Part shown: positions 1-11,930 of the stretch, one piece after another
Numbering within the stretch: position 1 is the stretch's first letter
How the letters are laid out: every line of letters starts with the position of its first letter
Origin: Metalysinibacillus jejuensis
GTDB taxonomy: Bacteria > Bacillota > Bacilli > Bacillales_A > Planococcaceae
Reading direction: 5' to 3'
Length of the DNA stretch: 64,000 nt
Assembly: GCF_003057615.1 (NCBI RefSeq)
Contig: NZ_QAFW01000001.1
Location: 186,001-250,000 of the forward strand
Translations under genes and position numbers: made by a program
The notes under the pieces: generated by a model
What the model saw: the letters and a program-made list of their open reading frames with translations, nothing else
What the model was told of the DNA's origin: nothing
Database searches by the model: none

Positions 1-857
1 AACTACGTGAAAAAACAGGCGCAGGTATGATGGACTGTAAAAAAGCTTTAGTAGAAACTGATGGTAACATCGAAGCTGCTATCGACTTTTTACGTGAAAA
101 AGGTTTATCTTCAGCTTCTAAAAAAGCTGACCGTGTAGCTGCAGAAGGTACAAGCTACATTTTAGTACAAGGTAATGAAGCAATTATTTTAGAAGTAAAT
201 GCTGAAACTGACTTTGTTGCGAAAAATGACAAGTTCCAAGCTTTAGTATCAGGTCTTGCTGAGCAAATTCTTGCTGCTAAACCAGCTTCAGTAGAAGAAG
301 CTTTAGAATTAACAAACGCAGAAGGCGTAAAAATTGTTGATCAAATCTCTACAGCTGTTGCAACAATTGGTGAGAAAATCACATTACGTCGTTTCGAAAT
401 TAAAACAAAAACAGATGCAGATGCATTCGGTCCTTACTTACACATGGGCGGTAAAATTGGTGTGTTAACAGTAGTTGAAGGCACAACTGACGAGTCAGTA
501 GCTAAAGACGTTGCAATGCACATCGCTGCATTAGATCCAAAATACATCTCACGTGATGAAGTTTCTGCTGACGAAGTAGAGCGCGAGCGCAAAGTATTAA
601 CAGAGCAAGCGTTAAACGAAGGCAAACCAGAAAACATCGTTGCAAAAATGGTAGAAGGTCGTCTTGGCAAATACTTTGAAGAAGTATGTGTATTAGACCA
701 ATCTTTCGTTAAAAACCCAGATCAAAAAGTTCGTGATTTCGTTAAAGCAGCAGGTGGCGAATTAGTATCATTCGTACGTTACGCTGTTGGTGAAGGTATT
801 GAAAAACGCGAAGATAACTTTGCTGAAGAAGTAATGAGCCAAGTTAAAGGTAACTAA
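1..857 (+). CDS. tsf: Elongation factor Ts (5' end outside window)
   Basis: Guanine-nucleotide exchange factor that recycles EF-Tu-GDP in the cytoplasm. The reading frame is already open at base 3 (residues [14 protein letters not shown]), so the gene starts a few codons before the window; the ATG at 27 is internal. The N-terminal UBA-like segment (MMDCKKAL) and the conserved ETDFVAKN motif that contacts EF-Tu are visible, followed by the long dimerisation and core domains. In this group tsf normally follows rpsB. It is closed by a strong terminator, which separates it from pyrH. Assignment is secure. Confidence 0.98.
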   Translation, partial: LREKTGAGMMDCKKALVETDGNIEAAIDFLREKGLSSASKKADRVAAEGTSYILVQGNEAIILEVNAETDFVAKNDKFQALVSGLAEQILAAKPASVEEALELTNAEGVKIVDQISTAVATIGEKITLRRFEIKTKTDADAFGPYLHMGGKIGVLTVVEGTTDESVAKDVAMHIAALDPKYISRDEVSADEVERERKVLTEQALNEGKPENIVAKMVEGRLGKYFEEVCVLDQSFVKNPDQKVRDFVKAAGGELVSFVRYAVGEGIEKREDNFAEEVMSQVKGN

Positions 858-866
858 TTTAGACTG

Positions 867-899
867 AAACGATATTTGCGTATCAGTTGAATATCGTTT
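867..899 (+). other. Perfect inverted repeat downstream of tsf
   Basis: Arms AAACGATATT (867-876) and AATATCGTTT (890-899) form a 10-bp hairpin with a 13-nt loop just after the tsf stop. There is no U-run after it, so it is more likely a 3' end stabiliser or processing hairpin than a terminator. The role is inferred. Confidence 0.4.
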
Positions 900-923
900 A
901 GCTAATTTAATACCAACTCATAA

Positions 924-958
924 AGGGAACACAGTTACTTTCGTGTTCCCTGTTTTTT
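924..958 (+). terminator. Rho-independent terminator of tsf
   Basis: A 9-bp stem AGGGAACAC / GTGTTCCCT (924-932 with 943-951) is followed by GTTTTTT. It ends the tsf transcript, so pyrH probably has its own promoter or depends on read-through. Confidence 0.88.
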
Positions 959-1021
959 GGAAAAAAACGAAAGTATGTGCATACATACACGAAATAAAAG
1001 TCTGATGGAGGGTTTAAGTAA

Positions 1022-1746
<725 letters not shown>

Positions 1747-1747
<1 letters not shown>

Positions 1748-2304
1748 TGGCAAACGCAATTTTAACAGAAGCGAAAGACAAAATGGAAAAATCAATTAGC
1801 TCTTATACACGTGAATTAGCATCAATTCGTGCTGGTCGTGCTAATGCTTCTTTACTAGATCGTATTGAAGTAGAATACTACGGAGCACCAACACCATTAA
1901 ACCAAATGGCAGGAATTTCGGTACCAGAAGCACGTTTACTAGTAATTCAGCCGTATGATAAAACAGTTTTAGGTGAAATTGAAAAAGCAATTTTACGTTC
2001 TGATTTAGGAATTACACCAACGAATGATGGTTCAGTAATTCGTATTATGATTCCAGCTTTAACAGAAGAACGTCGTAAAGAATTAGTAAAACTTGTTGGC
2101 AAAGAAGCTGAAAATGCTAAAATTGCTGTGCGTAATGTACGACGTGACGCGAATGATGATTTGAAAAAATCAGAAAAAGCAAGTGACATTACAGAAGATG
2201 AGCTACACAGCTTAACGGAAGATGTACAAAAGTTAACAGACTCATATATTGCTAAAATCGATGATATCGCAAAAGAAAAAGAAAAAGAAATTTTAGAAGT
2301 ATAA
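1747..2304 (+). CDS. frr: Ribosome recycling factor
   Basis: Works with EF-G to split post-termination ribosomes and release mRNA. The 185-aa length fits the family. The three-helix-bundle signature is visible in the segment [21 protein letters not shown] and the C-terminal charged helices ending in [10 protein letters not shown]. Its ATG overlaps the pyrH stop by one base, with GGAGG inside the end of pyrH as ribosome-binding site. A terminator follows. Confidence 0.97.
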
Positions 2305-2325
2305 TTAAACTTTTCCGAATGACAG

Positions 2326-2353
2326 GCGTCCTATTTTGCAGGACGCTTTTTTT
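2326..2353 (+). terminator. Rho-independent terminator of pyrH-frr
   Basis: Stem GCGTCCT / AGGACGC (2326-2332 with 2340-2346), 7-nt loop, then a run of seven to eight T. Confidence 0.88.
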
Positions 2354-2436
2354 ACTGAAATAAACAAAGCAAAAGTACGCTATTTTTGATATGATTATGT
2401 AGTAAACGTCCGATTAATTGTAGTGGAGGAATTATC

Positions 2437-3228
2437 ATGTTTAAAAACTTTTTAGGAAACAAAGCGAATACGGCGCTAACTATAGAACAACGTAAATCAG
2501 AATGTATGCGCGAGGCAGTTCCTTCTCATATTGCGATTATTATGGACGGCAATGGTCGTTGGGCAAAGAAACGTGCGTTACCCCGTGTAGCAGGTCATCG
2601 AGAAGGGATGAAAACCGTTAAAAAGATTACGCGCTGTGCTTCAGAAATTGGTGTTAAAGCACTTACGGTCTATGCGTTTTCTACAGAAAATTGGAAACGC
2701 CCAAAAGATGAGGTCGATTTTTTAATGCGTCTACCTGTCGATTTTTTAGATACATTTTTACCAGAGTTAATTGAGCGCAATGTACGCGTAGAAACGATTG
2801 GAGACTCGAGTGTCTTACCTTTACATACGCAAAAAGCATTGACAGAAGCAATGGAGACGACAAAGCATAACACAGGGCTCGTGCTAAACTTCGCGTTAAA
2901 TTATGGTAGCCGTGATGAAATGGTTAAGGCGATGAAGGCCATTATGATGCGTGTAGCTGAAGGGGAGTTAACAGCAGAGCAAGTAGATGAAGATTGCATT
3001 ACAGCACACTTGATGACAGCTCACTTACCTGAGCCTGATTTACTCATACGAACGAGTGGGGAAGTACGACTCAGCAATTTTATGCTATGGCAACTCGCTT
3101 ACACGGAATTATGGTTTACGGATATGTTATGGCCCGACTTCAACGAAGCAGCTTTTTTAGATGCTGTGATGAGCTATCAAAAACGCAATCGACGTTATGG
3201 TGGTTTGAAAGGAGAAGAAACGAAGTGA
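2437..3228 (+). CDS. uppS: Undecaprenyl diphosphate synthase (cis-prenyltransferase)
   Basis: Condenses isopentenyl diphosphate onto farnesyl diphosphate to give the C55 carrier lipid precursor for peptidoglycan and teichoic acids. The 263-aa protein carries IIMDGNGRWAKKR with catalytic Asp37, the FSTENW segment and the C-terminal LIRTSGE-RLSNF motif of the family. Start ATG 2437 follows GTGGAGGAA. The stop overlaps the GTG start of cdsA, so lipid-carrier and phospholipid precursor enzymes are coupled; dxr downstream belongs to the same isoprenoid route. Confidence 0.97.
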   Translation: MFKNFLGNKANTALTIEQRKSECMREAVPSHIAIIMDGNGRWAKKRALPRVAGHREGMKTVKKITRCASEIGVKALTVYAFSTENWKRPKDEVDFLMRLPVDFLDTFLPELIERNVRVETIGDSSVLPLHTQKALTEAMETTKHNTGLVLNFALNYGSRDEMVKAMKAIMMRVAEGELTAEQVDEDCITAHLMTAHLPEPDLLIRTSGEVRLSNFMLWQLAYTELWFTDMLWPDFNEAAFLDAVMSYQKRNRRYGGLKGEETK

Positions 3229-4019
3229 AACAACGAATTATAACGGCAGTCATAGCAGCAGCATTATTTATTCCTTTTGTTGTCTATGGAAAATGGCCGT
3301 TTGCTGTTTTAGTATTCGCTATGGCAGCAGTTGGTTTTTTTGAAATTTTACGCATGAAAAAGATTGCGATTACGTCGGTGCCAGGTGTATTAGGAGGCAT
3401 CGCTTTAGCGGGTTTATTATTACCGACCTCTTGGGCACAAACGGTAGAAGATGTGACGACGTTAGGTAAGATGGAAATCATATTTTTTGCTTTCATTTTA
3501 TTGCTCGTGTATACCGTAGTCATTAAAAATACATTTACTTTTGATGATGTTGGCTTTATTATGGCGAGCGTTTTTTATGTCGGTCTAGGTTTCCATTATT
3601 TCATTGAAACGCGCTTTATCGGACTGGAGTTTGTCGTATTTGCCTTACTAATCGTTTGGACGACCGACTCAGGTGCTTATTTTGTAGGACGTAAATTAGG
3701 GAAAAATAAGCTATGGCCTGAAATTTCGCCAAATAAAACAATCGAAGGCTTTGTTGGTGGCATTGTCATTGCTGTAATTTTTGCGAGCGTAATGCAATTT
3801 TTACACCCTATTACGAGTTCGTGGCTTGCACTTATTGCTGTAACGATTGTAGCGTCTATTTTCGGTCAAATGGGTGACTTAGTAGAGTCTGCAATTAAAC
3901 GCCATTACGACGTAAAAGATTCAGGCACATTATTACCAGGGCATGGCGGTATTTTAGACCGCTTCGACAGCCTCTTATTCGTCTTACCATTACTGCACTT
4001 CCTACAATTTGTAGGCTAA
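3225..4019 (+). CDS. cdsA: Phosphatidate cytidylyltransferase (CDP-diacylglycerol synthase)
   Basis: Membrane enzyme making CDP-diacylglycerol from phosphatidic acid and CTP, the branch point of phospholipid synthesis; its product feeds PgsA (40.7 kb). I chose GTG 3225, which overlaps the uppS stop (GTGA) and follows AAAGGAGAA; the frame stays open upstream only because it overlaps uppS. That gives 264 aa, close to the usual 260-270. Several hydrophobic helices precede the C-terminal family signature ([13 protein letters not shown], then PGHGGILDR). Confidence 0.95.
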   Translation: MKQRIITAVIAAALFIPFVVYGKWPFAVLVFAMAAVGFFEILRMKKIAITSVPGVLGGIALAGLLLPTSWAQTVEDVTTLGKMEIIFFAFILLLVYTVVIKNTFTFDDVGFIMASVFYVGLGFHYFIETRFIGLEFVVFALLIVWTTDSGAYFVGRKLGKNKLWPEISPNKTIEGFVGGIVIAVIFASVMQFLHPITSSWLALIAVTIVASIFGQMGDLVESAIKRHYDVKDSGTLLPGHGGILDRFDSLLFVLPLLHFLQFVG

Positions 4020-4035
4020 GGAAAGGAAATGTAAT

Positions 4036-5181
4036 ATGAAAAAAATTAGTTTACTTGGAGCGACAGGCTCTATCGGTTTACAAACGATTGATATTATTCG
4101 CAGCAACCCACAAGCTTTTAAACTTGTAGCACTCGCAGCGGGTAAAAATATCGAAAAAACGACAGAAATTATTAAGGCGCTTGAGCCAGAGCTCGTATCT
4201 GTACAACGAGCGAGTGATGCAGCAACGTTACAACGCCTGTTTCCAAAAGTTACTTTTACTTATGGCGCAGAAGGTTTAGTAGAAGTTGCTACCCATCCTC
4301 AGACAACCGTATTAGTGAATGCTGTGTTAGGTAGCGTAGGACTTGCTTCGACATTAGCAGCGATTAAAATGGGTAAAACGATTGCCATCGCTAATAAAGA
4401 AACGCTAGTAACAGCTGGCCATTTAGTAATGAAAGAAGCTAAAAAATACAACGCGCCCATTTTGCCTGTAGACAGCGAACACTCCGCATTATTCCAAGCG
4501 ATGAATGGCGAAAACCCTAAAAATATTTCACGTTTAGTCATTACAGCTTCAGGAGGAAGTTTCCGTGATAAAACGCGTGACGAACTTAAAAACGTGACGG
4601 TTAAAGATGCACTTAATCACCCAAACTGGTCCATGGGTGCTAAGATTACGATTGATTCGGCAACTATGATGAATAAAGGGCTTGAGGTAATTGAAGCTCA
4701 TGTACTGTTTGATATGCCTTACGATAATATTGATGTCTTGCTTCACCGTGAGAGTATCATTCACTCGATGGTAGAGTTTGATGATACGAGCGTCATTGCT
4801 CAACTAGGCACACCAGATATGCGTGTACCAATCCAATATGCGCTAACGTACCCGGAACGCATCACATTGCAGCAAGGTAAACGCTTAAACTTAGCGGAGA
4901 TTGGACAGCTTCACTTCGAAGAAATGGATTTTAAGCGCTATAGGGCATTGCAACTTGCTTATGATGCAGGACGTGAAGGTGGTACGATTTTAACAGCGAT
5001 GAACGCAGCCAATGAAGCGGCTGTTGCTGCATTTTTACGCGGTGAGTTATCGTTTTTAGCAATTGATGAAACGATTGAACGTATCATGCACGAGCATAAG
5101 ACAATTGTACAGCCAGATCTTGAGACAATTTTAGCGGTAGATAGTGAAACGCGAAAACGAGTAGCAGACATGATAAAATAA
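4036..5181 (+). CDS. dxr: 1-deoxy-D-xylulose 5-phosphate reductoisomerase
   Basis: Converts DXP to 2-C-methyl-D-erythritol 4-phosphate with NADPH, the committed step of the MEP isoprenoid route. Residues 8-14 (GATGSIG) form the NADPH-binding loop. DSEHSA at about 146-151 supplies metal-ligand Asp and Glu, and ASGGSFRD plus the NHPNWSMG segment form the flexible substrate flap. The 381-aa length is normal. Start ATG 4036 lies after GGAAAGG. It sits between cdsA and rasP as in other Bacillales. Confidence 0.97.
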   Translation: MKKISLLGATGSIGLQTIDIIRSNPQAFKLVALAAGKNIEKTTEIIKALEPELVSVQRASDAATLQRLFPKVTFTYGAEGLVEVATHPQTTVLVNAVLGSVGLASTLAAIKMGKTIAIANKETLVTAGHLVMKEAKKYNAPILPVDSEHSALFQAMNGENPKNISRLVITASGGSFRDKTRDELKNVTVKDALNHPNWSMGAKITIDSATMMNKGLEVIEAHVLFDMPYDNIDVLLHRESIIHSMVEFDDTSVIAQLGTPDMRVPIQYALTYPERITLQQGKRLNLAEIGQLHFEEMDFKRYRALQLAYDAGREGGTILTAMNAANEAAVAAFLRGELSFLAIDETIERIMHEHKTIVQPDLETILAVDSETRKRVADMIK

Positions 5182-5212
5182 GTAGAGACTTATTACTTGA
5201 AGGTGGGATAGT

Positions 5213-6487
5213 ATGCAAACAGCAATTGCATTTATCATAATTTTTGGCTCGCTCGTCTTTTTCCATGAGCTTGGCCACTTTTTGCTAGCGAAACGTGCAG
5301 GTATATTAGTGCGTGAGTTTGCGATTGGTTTTGGCCCGAAAATTTATGGTAATCAACGTGGTGAAACATTATATACAATTCGTTTGTTACCGCTAGGTGG
5401 TTATGTACGATATGCTGGCGCGGATTTAGATACCGTAGAGTTAGTACCAGGTTATCGTGTAGCGCTTGCGTTAAATAAAGAGAATGAAGTTGTTAAAATT
5501 ATGCTGAACCAAAGCGAAAAACAACTTTCTGATATTGTATTTATGGAAGTAGAGAAAGCTGACCTCGTTCATGAGTTATGGATTGAAGGTTATGATGAGG
5601 AAGATACGTTTGTACGCTTCTCTGTTTCAAGAGAAGCAGTTGTAGTAGAAAACGGTCAAGAAAATGTCATTGCACCATTTGACCGACAGTTTGAATCCAA
5701 ATCTATTTTTGATCGCTTTGCAACGATTTTTGCAGGGCCACTCTTTAACTTTATTTTAGCATTTTTCATTTTTATCGGTGCCGCCTTTATTGGTGGTGTT
5801 TCTAAAAATGAACCCGTATTAGGTGAAGTTTTAGCTGATAGCGCCGCAGCAAGTGCAGGGCTCGCAGAGGGTGATATTGTTACCGCGATTGATAACACAA
5901 AAATTAACGCATGGGATAAAATGGTTGGTATCATTCAACAAAGCCCGGAGAAAGAAATCACAATGCATATTAATCGTGACGGCGAAGTATTAGCTATTCC
6001 GGTAGTAGTAGAAAAACGTGTACTTGAGCAAGGCAAAGAGCGCCTTGAGCAAGGTGCCATTGGTGTTATGTATGGTGGTGGCTTTGAACGTGGTGTTGTA
6101 AAGTCGATTCAACAAGGTGGCGAACAAGTTTGGTATTGGTCGACACTTATTTTTACAATGTTAGGTAAGCTCGTAACAGGTCAGTTTAGTATTGATGCGC
6201 TGTCAGGACCTGTTGGCATTTATCAAGTGACAGATCAAGTAGCTTCATATGGCATTATTTCATTAATGAACTTTGCCGGCATGTTAAGTATTAACTTAGG
6301 GATTATGAACTTACTGCCAATCCCAGCACTTGACGGTGGTCGTTTATTATTTATTGCTATCGAAGCGGTGCGAGGTAAGCCAGTTGACCGCAATAAAGAA
6401 GGTATGGTGCACTTTGTAGGCATTATGCTATTACTACTGTTAATGATTGCGGTAACATGGAATGATATTCAACGATTTTTCTTTTAA
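5213..6487 (+). CDS. rasP: Site-2 intramembrane zinc protease RasP/RseP
   Basis: Membrane metalloprotease that cleaves transmembrane segments such as anti-sigma factors and signal-peptide remnants. HELGH at residues 18-22 in the first membrane helix gives two zinc ligands and the catalytic Glu. The third ligand lies in the C-terminal NLLPIPALDGG motif. One PDZ domain lies between them, around LGEVLADSAAASAGLAEGD. The 424-aa length matches B. subtilis RasP (422). Start ATG 5213 follows GAAGGTGGG. Confidence 0.96.
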   Translation: MQTAIAFIIIFGSLVFFHELGHFLLAKRAGILVREFAIGFGPKIYGNQRGETLYTIRLLPLGGYVRYAGADLDTVELVPGYRVALALNKENEVVKIMLNQSEKQLSDIVFMEVEKADLVHELWIEGYDEEDTFVRFSVSREAVVVENGQENVIAPFDRQFESKSIFDRFATIFAGPLFNFILAFFIFIGAAFIGGVSKNEPVLGEVLADSAAASAGLAEGDIVTAIDNTKINAWDKMVGIIQQSPEKEITMHINRDGEVLAIPVVVEKRVLEQGKERLEQGAIGVMYGGGFERGVVKSIQQGGEQVWYWSTLIFTMLGKLVTGQFSIDALSGPVGIYQVTDQVASYGIISLMNFAGMLSINLGIMNLLPIPALDGGRLLFIAIEAVRGKPVDRNKEGMVHFVGIMLLLLLMIAVTWNDIQRFFF

Positions 6488-6512
6488 TTGAACATAAAGG
6501 ATGGAGTAAATA

Positions 6513-8219
6513 ATGAAACAAAGTAAAACGTATATTCCTACGCTGCGTGAAGTACCAGCGGATGCGGAAGTAAAATCACATAAACAATTGTTACGTGCAG
6601 GTTATATTCGTCAAAATGCAAGCGGTGTGTATTCGTATTTACCACTTGCAACGCGTGTACTAGCGAAAATTGAAGCTATTGTACGCGAAGAATTAGATAA
6701 TATTGGTGCAGTAGAAATTTTAATGCCTGCGATGCAATCAGCAGAGTTATGGCAAGAGTCAGGTCGCTGGCAAGCATACGGTCCAGAACTTATGCGTTTT
6801 AAAGACCGTCATAACCGTGACTTTGCATTAGGACCGACACATGAAGAAGTTATCACGGACCTTGTGCGTGATGAAATTAAATCGTATAAAAAATTACCGT
6901 TAACGATGTATCAAATTCAAACGAAGTTCCGCGATGAAAAGCGCCCACGTTTTGGTTTGTTACGTGGCCGTGAATTTATTATGAAAGATGCGTATTCTTT
7001 CCATGCCTCAACAGAAAGCTTAGATGAAACGTATCAAGATATGTATAAAGCATATTCGGCTATTTTTACACGCCTTGGTTTAAACTTCCGTGCAGTCATT
7101 GCAGATGCTGGCTCAATTGGTGGTAGCGGCACACATGAATTTATGGTGTTATCAGAAATTGGAGAAGATACGATTGCCTATTCTGATAGCTCAGACTACG
7201 CGGCTAATATCGAGATGGCAGAAGTAGTAGCAGTATGTGAGCCTTCTGATGAAGCAGCAAAAGAGTTAGAGAAAATTGCTACACCTGATCAAAAAACCAT
7301 TGAGGAAGTAAGTGAATTTTTAGCAGTACCGACGAATAAAGTAATTAAATCGTTAGTGTTTAATGTAGATGGCGAGTTAGTGGTCGTATTAACACGTGGT
7401 GATCATGAAGTTAATGAAATTAAAGTTAAAAATGCATTGCAAGCGACAGTTGTTGAGATGGCAGACGAAGAAGAAATTCGTGCGGCATTAGGTTGCGGCG
7501 TCGGTTCAATTGGACCAATTAAGCTACCTGTTGAGATGAAAGTTATTGCTGATAATGCGATTCGTTCGGTGCGCAATGCAGTAGCAGGTGCTAATGAAGA
7601 TGGTTTCCATTATATCAATGTAAACCCAGAGCGCGACTTTGCTATTAATGCCTATGAGGATATTCGCTTTATTCAAGAGGGAGACCCATCGCCAGACGGT
7701 GAAGGCACAATTAAATTTGCAGAAGGTATTGAGGTTGGTCATATCTTTAAATTAGGTACAACGTATTCTGCAAAGTTAAATGCAACTATTTTAAACGAAC
7801 AAGGTAAAGCACAGCCAATGATTATGGGCTGTTATGGTATCGGTGTATCACGTATTTTAGCGGCGGTAGCTGAACAGTTCCAAGATGATAATGGCTTTAC
7901 ATGGCCAAAACAATTAACGCCGTACGATGTGCACCTTATTCCAGTTAATATGAAGGATGAGGCACAAGTTGGTCTAGCCGAAGATATGTACGGTTTATTA
8001 AAATCATACCGTTATGATGTGTTACTAGATGATCGTAACGAACGCGCAGGCGTTAAGTTTGCTGACTCGGATTTAATCGGTTTACCAGTGCGAGTAACGA
8101 TCGGTAAAAAAGCAGCAGAAGGTATTGTAGAAGTGAAAATTCGTCAAACAGGCGAAACATTTGAATGGCAAAAAGAAGAGTTAATCGATAATTTAAATGA
8201 ACTTTTCCGTGCACAATAA
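6513..8219 (+). CDS. proS: Prolyl-tRNA synthetase, bacterial type with editing insert
   Basis: Class II aminoacyl-tRNA synthetase charging tRNA-Pro. Order: N-terminal catalytic half with motif 2 ([16 protein letters not shown]), a YbaK-like editing insertion at about residues 230-390 that hydrolyses Ala-tRNA-Pro, motif 3 ([13 protein letters not shown]), and a C-terminal anticodon-binding domain. The 568-aa length fits the prokaryote-like class. Start ATG 6513 follows AAAGGATGGAG. A very clear terminator follows, so polC is read from its own signal or by read-through. Confidence 0.97.
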   Translation: MKQSKTYIPTLREVPADAEVKSHKQLLRAGYIRQNASGVYSYLPLATRVLAKIEAIVREELDNIGAVEILMPAMQSAELWQESGRWQAYGPELMRFKDRHNRDFALGPTHEEVITDLVRDEIKSYKKLPLTMYQIQTKFRDEKRPRFGLLRGREFIMKDAYSFHASTESLDETYQDMYKAYSAIFTRLGLNFRAVIADAGSIGGSGTHEFMVLSEIGEDTIAYSDSSDYAANIEMAEVVAVCEPSDEAAKELEKIATPDQKTIEEVSEFLAVPTNKVIKSLVFNVDGELVVVLTRGDHEVNEIKVKNALQATVVEMADEEEIRAALGCGVGSIGPIKLPVEMKVIADNAIRSVRNAVAGANEDGFHYINVNPERDFAINAYEDIRFIQEGDPSPDGEGTIKFAEGIEVGHIFKLGTTYSAKLNATILNEQGKAQPMIMGCYGIGVSRILAAVAEQFQDDNGFTWPKQLTPYDVHLIPVNMKDEAQVGLAEDMYGLLKSYRYDVLLDDRNERAGVKFADSDLIGLPVRVTIGKKAAEGIVEVKIRQTGETFEWQKEELIDNLNELFRAQ

Positions 8220-8225
8220 AAAAAA

Positions 8226-8256
8226 TGCCGACAAGATTTCTTGTCGGCACTTTTTT
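8226..8256 (+). terminator. Rho-independent terminator of proS
   Basis: A 10-bp perfect stem TGCCGACAAG / CTTGTCGGCA with a 4-nt loop, then CTTTTTT. It lies only 16 bases before the polC start. Confidence 0.92.
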
Positions 8257-8272
8257 ATCAGGAGGGTAACGA

Positions 8273-11180
8273 ATGGAACAAGATGCAAAGCAGCGGTTGC
8301 TCGTATTATTGCAACAGCTTAAATTAACAGATGATAGCTACCTCCCTTTTTTTGAAGAGGGGGAATTAACGCGTCTAACAATTCATAAAGGCCAGCGTTT
8401 ATGGCGCTTCGCTATTACTGTCCCTAACATTTTACCGTATTCAGTTTATGAATTAATACAGCTACGTATGCATGAGACATTTTCGCATATTGCCAATATC
8501 CACGTAACATTTGAAGCGCGCAATCAAGCGTATACGACCGAATTAATTCATCAGTATTGGCAAACGGTTGTCGCGAATACAGCAGGCATTACATCGTTTT
8601 TACAAGAACGATTAGTGATGCATTTACCAAAGGTAGAAGGTAATAAATTAATGATCACCTGTCGTGAAGAGGCAGAATGTGTGATGTTGCAAAAAAAATA
8701 TGAGCCTCTGCTTAATGATTCGTTTGCGATGTGTGGCTTCCCGCGTATGAAAATTGATTTTATGGTAAGCGATGATACGACAGATATCGAAGCATTAGAA
8801 CAAGAGCGTCTTGCATTAGAGCAAGAACGTCAAGCGTTAGAGGAAGAGGCATCAGCTCGCATTGCCAAGCATTTAGATGAGCGTAAGCAACATAGCGAAG
8901 AAGAGACGTTTACAGGACCGATCCAAATCGGACGCCCTATTAAAGACGAGCCAACACCAATGGACTTAATTATAGAAGATGAAAAGTGGGTGACGATTGA
9001 AGGAGCCGTATTTGATATTGAGTTAAGGGAGTTGCGTTCAGGTAAAAAGATTTTACAAATGAAGATGACCGACTACACCAATTCATTTTTAGTGAAGAAG
9101 TTCACGAACGGCGCAGAAGAAGATGCGATGCTTGCTAGCATTAAAAAAGGCATGTGGGTAAAAGTAGCAGGTCCTGCTATTACGGATGATTATTCACATG
9201 AGCTTGTCATTATGGCAAGGGCTATTATGGAAGTAGCACATGAGCCGCGCCAAGATACGGCACCACATAAACGTGTAGAATTGCATTTACACACGCAAAT
9301 GAGTCAGATGGATGCTGTAACACCTGTAGGCGATTTAGTAGCACAAGCAGCCAAGTGGGGGCATAATGCGATAGCTGTTACCGATCACGCCGTCGTGCAA
9401 GCTTTTCCTGATGCATATGCGGCCGGAAAGAAAAATGGGATTAAAGTGATTTATGGTTTAGAAGCTAACTTAGTCGATGATGGTGTACAAATCGTATATA
9501 ACGAAACTCACCGTCTCGTAGAAGAAGATACGTATGTTGTGTTTGACGTAGAGACGACAGGGTTATCTTCAACGTATGACACAATTATTGAATTGGCTGC
9601 GATTAAAATAAAAGATGGTGAAGAAATCGGGCGTTTTGAGCGTTTTTGTAATCCGCACCATCCTTTAAGCGCCATTACAACCGAGCTAACAGGTATTACG
9701 GATGCGATGGTACAAAATGCGCCAGAAGTTGAAGATGTGATTCGCGAGTTTCACACTTTTATCGGCGATGCTGTAACCGTTGCCCATAATGCGTCATTTG
9801 ATATGGGCTTTTTATATGCGGCCTATCGCAAATATGATATCGCTACAACGAAGCACCCTACGATTGATACGTTAGAGCTGTCACGCATGTTGTACCCAAC
9901 GTTAAAGAGCCACCGTTTGAATACGCTATGTAAACGATTTAATATCGAACTTACGCAACATCACCGTGCGATTTATGACACGGAAGCAACCGTACAATTG
10001 TTTTTACATTTAATCAATGATGCTATGAAAGAAAAGGAGATTCGCTACTTAGATGATTTTAATGAGCATATCGTCAGTAGTGAAGCATACAAACGTGCAC
10101 GCCCTAGTCACTGTACTATTTTGGCGCAAAATGAAGTAGGGCTAAAAAACTTATTTAAACTCGTTTCTATTGCGCATACAGAAACATTTTACCGAGTGCC
10201 ACGCTTGCGTCGCTCAACGATTGAGAAATTTCGCGAAGGGCTAATTATCGGCTCGGGCTGTGATAAAGGCGAAGTTTTTGAAGCTGCTATGCAACGCTCT
10301 TTAGAAGAAGCGGAAGATGCAGCGAAATTTTATGACTATTTAGAAGTACATCCGCCGGCAGTATATTCACAATTAATTGATGGTGGTATCGTGCACAGTT
10401 ACGATAACTTGCATGATATTATTCGTAAAATTGTACGCATCGGTAAAAAGCTTGATAAACCTGTTGTCGCAACAGGTAACGTACATTATTTAAATGAAGA
10501 GGATGCGAAGTACCGACAAATTTTAGTTGGCTCACAAGGTGGCGCAAATCCGCTTAATCGTCAAAAATTGCCGCAAGTTCATTTCCGTACAACGAACGAG
10601 ATGCTAGAAGCATTTGACTTTTTAACGCCAACAGACGCTGAAGCAATTGTAGTGACGAATACGCAAAAAATTGCGGATAGCATTGAAGAAGTGAAGCCTA
10701 TTAAGGATGACTTATATACGCCTAAAATTGAAGGGTCCGACGAGGAAGTAACTAAACTTACGTATGAGATGGCAAGAGCGATTTACGGCGAAATATTACC
10801 CGATATTGTAACGGCTCGTATTGAGAAAGAACTTAAATCCATTTTAGGTCACGGCTTTGGTGTAATTTATTTAATTTCAGCAAAGCTTGTAAAAAAATCG
10901 TTAGCGGATGGCTATTTAGTAGGGTCACGTGGTTCTGTTGGCTCGTCACTTGTGGCGACCTTTATGGAAATTACCGAAGTTAACCCGCTACCACCGCATT
11001 ATATTTGTCCAAACTGTCAACACTCTTACTTCTTTACAGATGGTAGCGTAAGCTCAGGATATGATTTACCGAATAAAGACTGTGAGAAGTGTGGTACACC
11101 TTACAAAAAAGATGGGCAGGATATTCCATTCGAAACATTCCTTGGCTTTAAAGGGGACAAGGTACCAGATATTGATTTGA
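8273..11180 (+). CDS. polC: DNA polymerase III alpha subunit PolC, 5' exon
   Basis: Replicative polymerase of low-GC Firmicutes. The exon encodes residues 1-969 plus one base of codon 970. Domains: N-terminal region, an OB fold at about 235-330, a split PHP domain (start HLHTQMSQMDA, then AVTDHAVVQAFPDA), the DEDD proofreading exonuclease inserted in it (FDVETTGLSS, about 425-580), and a four-Cys zinc module (ICPNCQH ... DCEKCG). It ends at PDIDL, the motif with catalytic Asp966 and Asp968. Unspliced, translation would run into the intron for six residues and stop at 11197. Joined to the 3' exon at 12508-13913 it gives 1437 aa, the same length as B. subtilis PolC. Start ATG 8273 follows AGGAGGG. 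Confidence 0.95.
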
Positions 11181-11930
11181 GTGCGACACGTTGCTAGTTG
11201 AAAAGACTAGCCACCATTATTGGTAGAACTGCTATTTCGAAGTGTGGAATGACGGAGTAACGCCCCGAAACACACTCGCTGAAGCTACGACATGCAAGCG
11301 GATGACTGCAAAACAAAAACTTGTATGAAGCTCGTTAAAGTAGGCTGAAGTTCACCCAAACAGTACGGCTGTGGAAAAGGAGACATCCTGTGAATGATAG
11401 GTCTGGCGTCTATAAACTTCCTATGGTTAGAATCAGTAGAATGACTGGGACGAACCCTCGATTGACTTTTCGTGAATGTCACGTAGTAGAAATGCTACGG
11501 GGTCCAAATTAGGGCTTCTAGGTGTGGATGAGTAAGCGTTTGGTTATGAAAATCCATCTTGTGTTACAGGCACACGCAAGCCTAGCGGAATTTAGAGGGA
11601 GCCTAAGGGAAGATGTACAGATAGAAATAGTGGAACGTGTGAAACCGCCGAACGTAAGAGACAGTTGCATGTCAATGATGACGGTGTAAGGAAAGGCTTC
11701 TAGCTATAACTTACTTTATCGGGGTGGCAGTAGTGCCGTAGTACTGTTGAAGAAATGCCTGTGATGACTGAATAATCAATAGGTCGGAGGATAAAACATT
11801 TCAGAGGGAAGGGCACAAGTCGTTAGTGTTGAAATTAAACCTACAAAAAGTCAGATTCTAGTATGACTAAAGAGAACGAAAGCTCAAGGGAGTGATTAGT
11901 TGGCTGACTTAATGATTCAAAAGCAATGGA

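Noticed and set aside
3087-3224. N-terminal extension of cdsA
   Set aside because: It overlaps uppS; the GTG at 3225 has the SD and gives the normal protein length.
6488-6512. T-box leader before proS
   Set aside because: Only 25 bases separate rasP and proS, with no T-box sequence or terminator.
11285-11482. Minus-strand ORF of 65 codons inside the intron
   Set aside because: It lies in ribozyme domain I, has no plausible start signal or recognisable protein, and is best seen as structural RNA sequence.
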